DNA of 64,000 bases from Saccharum officinarum (lineage: Eukaryota > Streptophyta > Magnoliopsida > Poales > Poaceae). The stretch spans positions 113,814,680-113,878,679 of the forward strand of contig CM036160.1 in the NCBI GenBank assembly GCA_020631735.1, in the 5' to 3' direction. The notes beneath the pieces are model-generated. The model made no database searches and was not told the origin of the DNA. It saw only the letters and a program-made list of their open reading frames with translations. The position numbers were made by a program, and so were the translations under genes. How positions within the stretch are numbered: the first letter of the stretch is position 1; every line of letters starts with the position of its first letter. Below, piece by piece: positions 57,937 to 64,000 of the stretch.

Positions 57937-59834
57937 TGAAAGTCCTATGTTTGGTGTTGGTAATTAGTGACAATGCCTAAGTACTAATCCTATGCCTAAG
58001 TTGTATGTAGCATATGAGGATTAGTACATTCCAAGGTTGGTGGCAAGATGGACATGGTGATCATGATGGTCACACTTGGATTTGGACGCAACCCTACGTG
58101 ATCAAGGCAAAGGTATATGCTTAAGGGTTGTGTTTTAGTAACCAAGACACCTAGTGGGTGTGGTTACATTATAGGATAGATAACCGTACTATAAAGAGGG
58201 GAATGACGCGGCTATTGAACTCCTAATTGCCTCTAGGTGTGCATTTCATGTCATATGCATTTGGATAGAACTAATAACGCCTCGAAAAATGATTGTGAAA
58301 ATGCTAACACACATGCACATGGTGATGATCACTTGGTGATGTTAGCACGTTTGCGAAGGCGGTGGAGTTTGAGCGGTAGAGAGGGTTTGGGGTCCTCTCT
58401 CCCTCCCGCCGAGCTTGCTCGGCGGGATTCAGGCATTTTCGAGGGATTGAAATGCCTATTTTCCACTACGCCGAAAGTCAGAAATCGAACGGAAGCGAAC
58501 GGAGGTCACAGAGGTGCCGGACGCTGGACCGGACGCGGTCACTGTTTGACCGGACGCGTCCGGTCAGCGTTCAGCGTCTGCGCGAGTTTCAGTTTGTTGA
58601 TCGGACGCGCGGTGCGTCCGATCACAGTCGACCGGACGCGTCCGGTCGATCAGGGAGCTTACTGGACTCCAACCGGACGCTGGCACTGTGGCGTCCGGTC
58701 AGTTCTCCAGCGCGTCCGGTCGCTGTTTCGTTGTGCACTGCTCTGGGTTGACCAGCGCGTCCGGTCAGTTACGGGACCGGCGCGTCCGGTCGAGCCCAGC
58801 GCGTCCGGTCGGTGTTTCGCAAAAGAGCCGTTGTGTGACCGGCGCGTCCGGTCCGCGCGACCAGCGCGTCCGGTCAGCGCGACTTCGGCTGTTTCAAATG
58901 TGTAACGGCTATATTCGAAGGGGTACGTCTATAAATACTCGTTGGCCGGCTCAAGGCTCTCCCTCTTGGACTTTTGACATACTTGTGAGCACTTTGAGCT
59001 AAGCAACTCCCCTCCCACTCATCTCTCTTGCTTCTTTGCATATTTGAAGTGAGATTGAGTGATCCAAGTGTATTTGCATTGTGAAATAGCATCTAGTTGG
59101 CACTTGGTGGTTGATTTGCTGCGGGATTCTTGTTTCTCTTGGTGGTTGCCGCCACCTAGACGGCTTGGAGCAGCTTGGAGGCATTGGCAAGAGTTGGTGA
59201 TTGTTCTTGGCCACCTCCGGTGATTGTGAGGGGTTTGTGCCTACCTCGGCGAAGCGCCAAAGGCAACATTAGTAAATTGCTCGTGTCATTGCAACCTTTT
59301 GCCATTTGGTAGGTTCTTGTGGCGCCTTTTGAGAGGCTCGGTGAGAGACCGATTAGCCACCGAACCACGTGGTGAAGAGGGACACAACGGGGACTAGCGT
59401 GCTGGCAAGCACGTGAACCTCGGGATAAATCTTCGTGTCATCTCTTTCATATTGTGATTGATTGATCCCGGTGTTCGGTTGTTTTGGTATTCATTGTTGA
59501 TCATATTGGTTGGCTCAATACTTCGCCCCTCGGTGAAACCCTCCTAACTCAACTCCGCATTATTTTCTTAGTTATCTTTGCTAGCTAGTTTGCTTTGCTA
59601 GAGTAGCTCTTTTGTGTAGCTTGCTAGTTGTAGTTGTAGTTACCTTCTCGGTTTAACTTGTGCGGTTGAGTGCCAATACTAGAATTGTGAATTGAATAGG
59701 TGGCTTGCAAACATCCCGTAGGCTAAGCAAAACTCGCATCTCGCTATTTGTTGTATTGATAAACTTGTTTAGCTTGTCTTTGTAGAAATTTTTAAAAGGC
59801 TATTCACCCCCCCTCTAGCCATCAAGACCTTTCA
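57937..59834 (+). repeat. 5' LTR of the SIRE-like element
   Basis: 1,898 bp, TGAAAG at the start and CTTTCA at the end. A TATAAATA box lies at 58930-58937. A palindrome-rich segment occupies 58520-58880 just upstream of it. Confidence 0.85.
58520..58880. repeat. GACCGGACGCGTCCGGTC palindrome cluster
   Basis: More than a dozen copies of GCGTCCGGTC or its complement in about 360 bp; at least two form the full 18-bp palindrome. It lies directly upstream of the LTR TATA box. Confidence 0.85.
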
Positions 59835-59888
59835 AGTGGTATCGGAGCCGTGGTCACCGTTTGCAAGGCTTAACAACCTCGGTGCAAG

Positions 59889-62086
59889 ATGGCTCAAGTT
59901 ATGTTCAATCATGTTAATGGCAAGCCTCCATTCTTTGATGGCATCTCTTCCTTTGATCATTGGAAAAGGAAGATGAAGCAATATCTAGACAATATACATG
60001 AGAAGGTTTGGGATATGACCAAAGAAGGATACATCATTCTTGATGAAGAAAATCTCACTCCAAATGACCGCATCAACAAACAATGCAACACGGCGGCACT
60101 TGACACAATCTACCGTGCCATTGATGACAAAGTATTTGAGCAAATCAAAGATCTTGAAAAGGCAAATGAGCTTTGGATAAGGCTTGAAGAAACATATGAA
60201 GGCACTTCAACGGTAAAAAGTGCCAAGCTATATATGCTCAAGGACAAGTTCTCCACTTTCAAGATGAAGGATGATGAATCCATCCCGGAGATGTTCTATA
60301 GGCTCCAAGTCATTGTCAATGATCTCAAGGGGCTTGGAGAGAAGGTTGAGGACAAGGACTTCTCACACAAGTTCTTGATATGCTTACCCAAGAAGTTTGC
60401 CACCTTGAGAAGAATGATCTTTAGAGAGGGATTGGACAAGGTCAAACCAACCGATGTGCTTGGAGATATAATGACTGATGCCCAATACAATGATGATGAA
60501 GATGAGGTAGAAGGGAAAAAGGAGACCAAGGTCAAGCAAGAGAAGCCCATTGCATTCAAGGCTTCATCTTCTAAGGGCAAGAGCAAGGTGGAGAGTGATG
60601 ATGATGATCCATTCGATGATGAGACCATGGCCCTCCTAGTGCACAAGATGGGGAGGTTCATGAAGAAGAAAGGATATGGGGCAAGGAAGAGAAGGGACTT
60701 CATGAAGGCAAAGGAGGTGCTTTGCTACAATTACAATAGCCCCGATCATGTAGTGGTAAAGTGCCCCTATAAAGACAAAAGATATCATGATGGGGAGTTG
60801 AAGTTGAAGAAGAACAAGAAGGACAAGAAGGAGAAGAAAGAGAAGAAGAGCTTCACTATCAACAAGAAGAAGAAGGGTGGTGGTTATGTGGTCACTTTGG
60901 ATAGTGATAACTCCGATAGTGATGATGATGATAGCTCTAGTATGATGAGAGGACCACTCGACGAGCCATTGCAAGCATCGCTCTCTCCAACAAGCCATCC
61001 ATCTTCGACACTACATCGACATGCCTTATGGCCAAGCCCACCAAGGTAAAATATGATGATAGTGATGATGATTCTTGTGCTAGTGATGGTTGTAGGAGTG
61101 ATGATGAGGAGGATGAGGACTACTCCAAGGATGATCTATTGGGCATAATAGATCAAATGAGCAAAGGCTACAAGAGGACCACCAAGAAATACAAAATCTT
61201 GGAACAAGAGCTCATTGCCAAGAGCAATGAAAATGATGCCTTGATGGAGGAGCTTGTTGCTCTCAAAAAGAGTAAGGAGTACAAAGGAATTGAACAAGAG
61301 CTCAAAGCTCTTAGGAAATCCTTTGATGAGCTAGAGGCCTCTCGTGAGTGTCTAAAGGAAGACCACGAGGACCTTGAAGTTGCTCACACTAGGCTTAAGG
61401 AAGCCCACTCCTCTCTACTTGAACTCATCAAGGAGAAGGACCTCAAGTTGGAGAAGCTCATGAAGGAAGCTAAGGAGGAGCAAGTGATTGTCACATGTGA
61501 TATTGGACTAACATGTGATATTATTGATGATTCTTTATTTGTTGGTCCTACTAATGCTTCATGTAGCTCATCATCATCCACCACAACCAACTCTACATCT
61601 ACTACTAGTGATGCATCGCTTATGGTTGAGAATGAGACTCTCAAGAGAGAGGTGGATGATCTCACCCGCGCATTAGGCAATGCCTATGGTGGGGATGCCC
61701 GCTTGCTAAAATGCTTGGGTAGCCAAAGGTTCTCTCTTAACAAAGAGGGTTTGGGCTATACTCCCAAGAAGGGCAAGGCGGCCTTTGCTACTCCAAAGTC
61801 TTGCTTTGTGAAGAGCAATGGTCGTTATTGCAATAGATGCAAGCAAGTTGGGCATCTAGAGATTAATTGTAATAAAATGAACAAGAACAACAACAAGTTT
61901 CATGCTAAAATGGATTACATTCCTTTTGATTCTTGTTATGTGTTTACCAAGGGTGAGAAAGGTGTGCATGCTAGGTTTGTTGGTACACCAATTGTGGGTC
62001 CAAAGAAGAAGGCCATTTGGGTACCAAAGAGCTTAGTTACTAACCTCCAAGGACCCAAACAAGTATGGGTACCTAAGAAACATTAA
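59889..62086 (+). pseudogene. SIRE-like gag with frameshift
   Basis: The first frame (59889-61049) has the Copia gag core (FDHWKRKMKQYLDNIHEKVW, LEKANELWIRLEETYEG) and a zinc knuckle whose second Cys is Tyr (CYNYNSPDHVVVKC). Near 60950 the frame shifts, and the rest continues from about 61000 in another frame: an acidic and then strongly coiled-coil stretch (about 61130-61490), a Ser/Thr-rich patch and a second, intact knuckle CNRCKQVGHLEINC. It ends at TAA 62084-62086, with TAG shortly after, in the same frame as pol. Confidence 0.85.
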
Positions 62087-62098
62087 TTTATTTTATAG

Positions 62099-64000
62099 GT
62101 AAATTACAAGGCCGGAGGAAGGCATTGGGTGCTTGATAGTGGGTGCTCTCAACATATGACCGGTGATTCAAGAATGTTCAACTCTCTCAAATCAAATGAT
62201 AGTGGCATTGATAGCATCACATTTGGTGACAATAGCAAGGGTGATGTAAAGGCTCTTGGAAGGATTGCAATCTCAAATGATCATAGCATTTCCAATGTGC
62301 TCCTAGTTGAAAAGTTGAACTTCAATCTTCTCTCGGTTGCTCAATTGTGTGATCTTGGTTTCAAGTGCATATTTGGTGTTGATGATGTGGAGATAGTTAG
62401 TGTTGATGGCTCCAACTTAATCTTCAAAGGCTTTAGATATGAGAATCTATACTTGGTTGATTTCAATGCTAGTGACACTCAACTCTCAACATGCTTGCTC
62501 ACCAAATCAAGTATGGGTTGGTTATGGCATAGAAGACTTGGTCATGTTGGCATGAAGCAATTGAACAAGTTAGTGAAGCATGACTTAGTTAGAGGTTTGA
62601 AGGATGTCACATTTGAGAAAGATAAGCTATGTAGTGCATGTCAAGCCGAAAAGCAAGTAGGCAACACTCATCCATTGAAAAGCATTATGAGTACTTTCAA
62701 GGCATTTGAGTTGTTACACATGGATTTATTTGGGCCAACTACATATACAAGCATTGGTGGCAACAAGTATGGCTTTGTGATTGTGGATGATTTCACTAGA
62801 TATACATGGGTATTCTTTCTTGGGGACAAGAGTGATGTATTTGACATATTCAAGAAGTTCATCAAGAGAGTACAAAATGAGTTTGAGACCACAATCAAGA
62901 AAGTGAGAAGTGACAATGGAAGTGAGTTTAGAAACACAAGAGTTGATGAGCTATGTGAGGAGCTTGGAATCAAGCATCAATTCTCGGCCAAGTATACACC
63001 TCAATCTAATGGCCTAGTTGAGAGAAAGAATAGAACTTTAATTGATATGGCAAGATCAATGTTAAATGAGTATAATGTGAGTCATTCATTTTGGGCCGAA
63101 GCAATCAACACGGCTTGCTTCTATAGCAACCGCCTCTATTGCCATAAGTTTCTAGAGAAGACACCATATGAGATTTTAAATGGAAGAAAGCCCAACATTG
63201 CATACTTTCGGGTATTTGGTTGCAAATGCTACATCTTGAAGAAGGGCACTAGATTGATCAAGTTTGAGAAGAAATGTGATGAAGGATTCTTACTTGGTTA
63301 CTCCACTACTAGCAAAGCTTATAGAGTTTGGAATTTGGCTAGTGGTTTACTTGAGGAAGTTCATGATGTTGAGTTTGATGAAACAAATGGATCTCAAGAT
63401 GAGGAAAATAACTTGGATGATGTGAGAGGAACTCAATTGACCAATGCTATGAAAGAAATGGATATTAGTGATATTAGGCCAAAGCAAGTGATTGATGTGG
63501 ATGACAACAAAGATCAAGTGCTCCAAAGTCCAATTACACAAGCTAGTGGGTCTTTAATGCAAAATCAAGCTAGTACATCATCTCAAGTGCAACAAGATCA
63601 ACAAGTGGCCAGTTCATCATCTCCAACTCATGATCAACATCAACATTCAAGCAATCAAGTGCAAGTGCTTCAACCAACCAACATTGCTAGATACCATCCA
63701 TTAGATTCCATCATTGGTGACATACAAAGGGAGTTCAAACTAGATCAAGATTGGCATCATTTTGTGCTCACTCTTCTTTTGTGTCAATGGAAGAACCCAA
63801 GGACATTGATAATGCATTGAGAGATCCGGATTGGGTAAATGCAATGCATGAAGAGCTCAACAACTTCAAGAGAAATGAAGTATGGGAACTAGTTGAGAGG
63901 CCTAAGGATCACAATGTCATTGGAACAAGATGGGTCTTTCACAACAAGCAAGATCAAGATGGGATAGTAGTAAGGAACAAAGCAAGACTAGTGGCTCAAG
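62099..64000 (+). pseudogene. SIRE-like pol: protease, integrase, start of RT
   Basis: The frame contains protease HWVLDSGCSQHMTG with intact Asp-Ser-Gly, integrase zinc residues WHRRLGHV and CSACQ, and the integrase catalytic core with MDLFGP, RSDNGSEF and NGLVERKN supplying the D, D and E. The C-terminal GKxF-like and linker region follows. Near 63731 a one-base change moves the frame, after which DNALRDPDWVNAMHEELNNF and the RT start (VFHNKQDQDGIVVRNKARLV) run to the window edge. The continuous frame from 62129 ends at 63820 because of that shift. Confidence 0.88.

Larger units (their letters stand above)
57937..64000 (+). mobile_element. SIRE-like Ty1-copia element, cut by window end
   Basis: 1.9-kb 5' LTR (57937-59834), Met-tRNA primer site (TGGTATCGGAGCC, 59837-59849), a long gag with coiled-coil extension and a Copia-order pol that leaves the window in reverse transcriptase. 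Large size, long LTR and gag extension fit the SIRE/Maximus lineage. gag and pol carry frameshifts, so this copy is probably not autonomous. It is inserted in a Gypsy-type element. Confidence 0.9.

Overview
The window looks like nuclear DNA from a grass, probably a panicoid/Andropogoneae species of the sorghum, sugarcane or Miscanthus kind. The evidence is GC-rich gene starts with GT-AG introns, dense MITEs bounded by Stowaway- and Tourist-type ends, and Copia and Gypsy LTR retrotransposons. The species call is inference; no marker locus is present.

Left arm (1-21 kb): two GDSL esterase/lipase genes converge. The plus-strand copy (2170-3555, three exons) looks intact. The minus-strand copy is scattered over 14.8 kb. 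Exons 1 and 2 lie at 18.5-17.9 kb. A 7.1-kb second intron holds a complete-ended PIF/Harbinger transposon (11871-16729) and several MITEs. The third exon is cut by a 6.5-kb CACTA element (4150-10649) with a perfect TAC target duplication. A separate one-base frame break also lies in that exon.

Centre (21.5-37 kb): a HIRAN-SNF2-RING helicase gene of the HLTF/RAD5 type (824 codons, three exons) reads through cleanly. Its second intron has taken up a Copia element in antisense (24329-29608, 5-bp duplication AAAAG, about 2% LTR divergence). To the right are a hAT-like transposase relic split by a MITE, an orphan exon of the exosome subunit RRP4, a two-exon gene for a 109-residue protein with a C-terminal membrane segment, and a tRNA-derived SINE with a 19-bp target duplication.

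Right-centre (37-50 kb): no host gene was recognised. The stretch is a MITE field with a Stowaway nested in a Stowaway, a MITE whose ends and target match the Harbinger element at 11.9 kb, a hAT MITE with an 8-bp duplication, a recurring two-part repeat and two tandem repeats.

Right arm (50-64 kb): a minus-strand gene for a Mediator subunit 26-like protein (eight inferred exons, one unexplained splice-phase mismatch). After an empty spacer comes the 5' LTR and leader of a Gypsy element, interrupted at 57937 by a SIRE-like Copia element that runs off the window. The main theme is host genes being stretched, split or spared by nested transposons, with enough exact target duplications to order the events. 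I found no rRNA, tRNA gene or CRISPR array.
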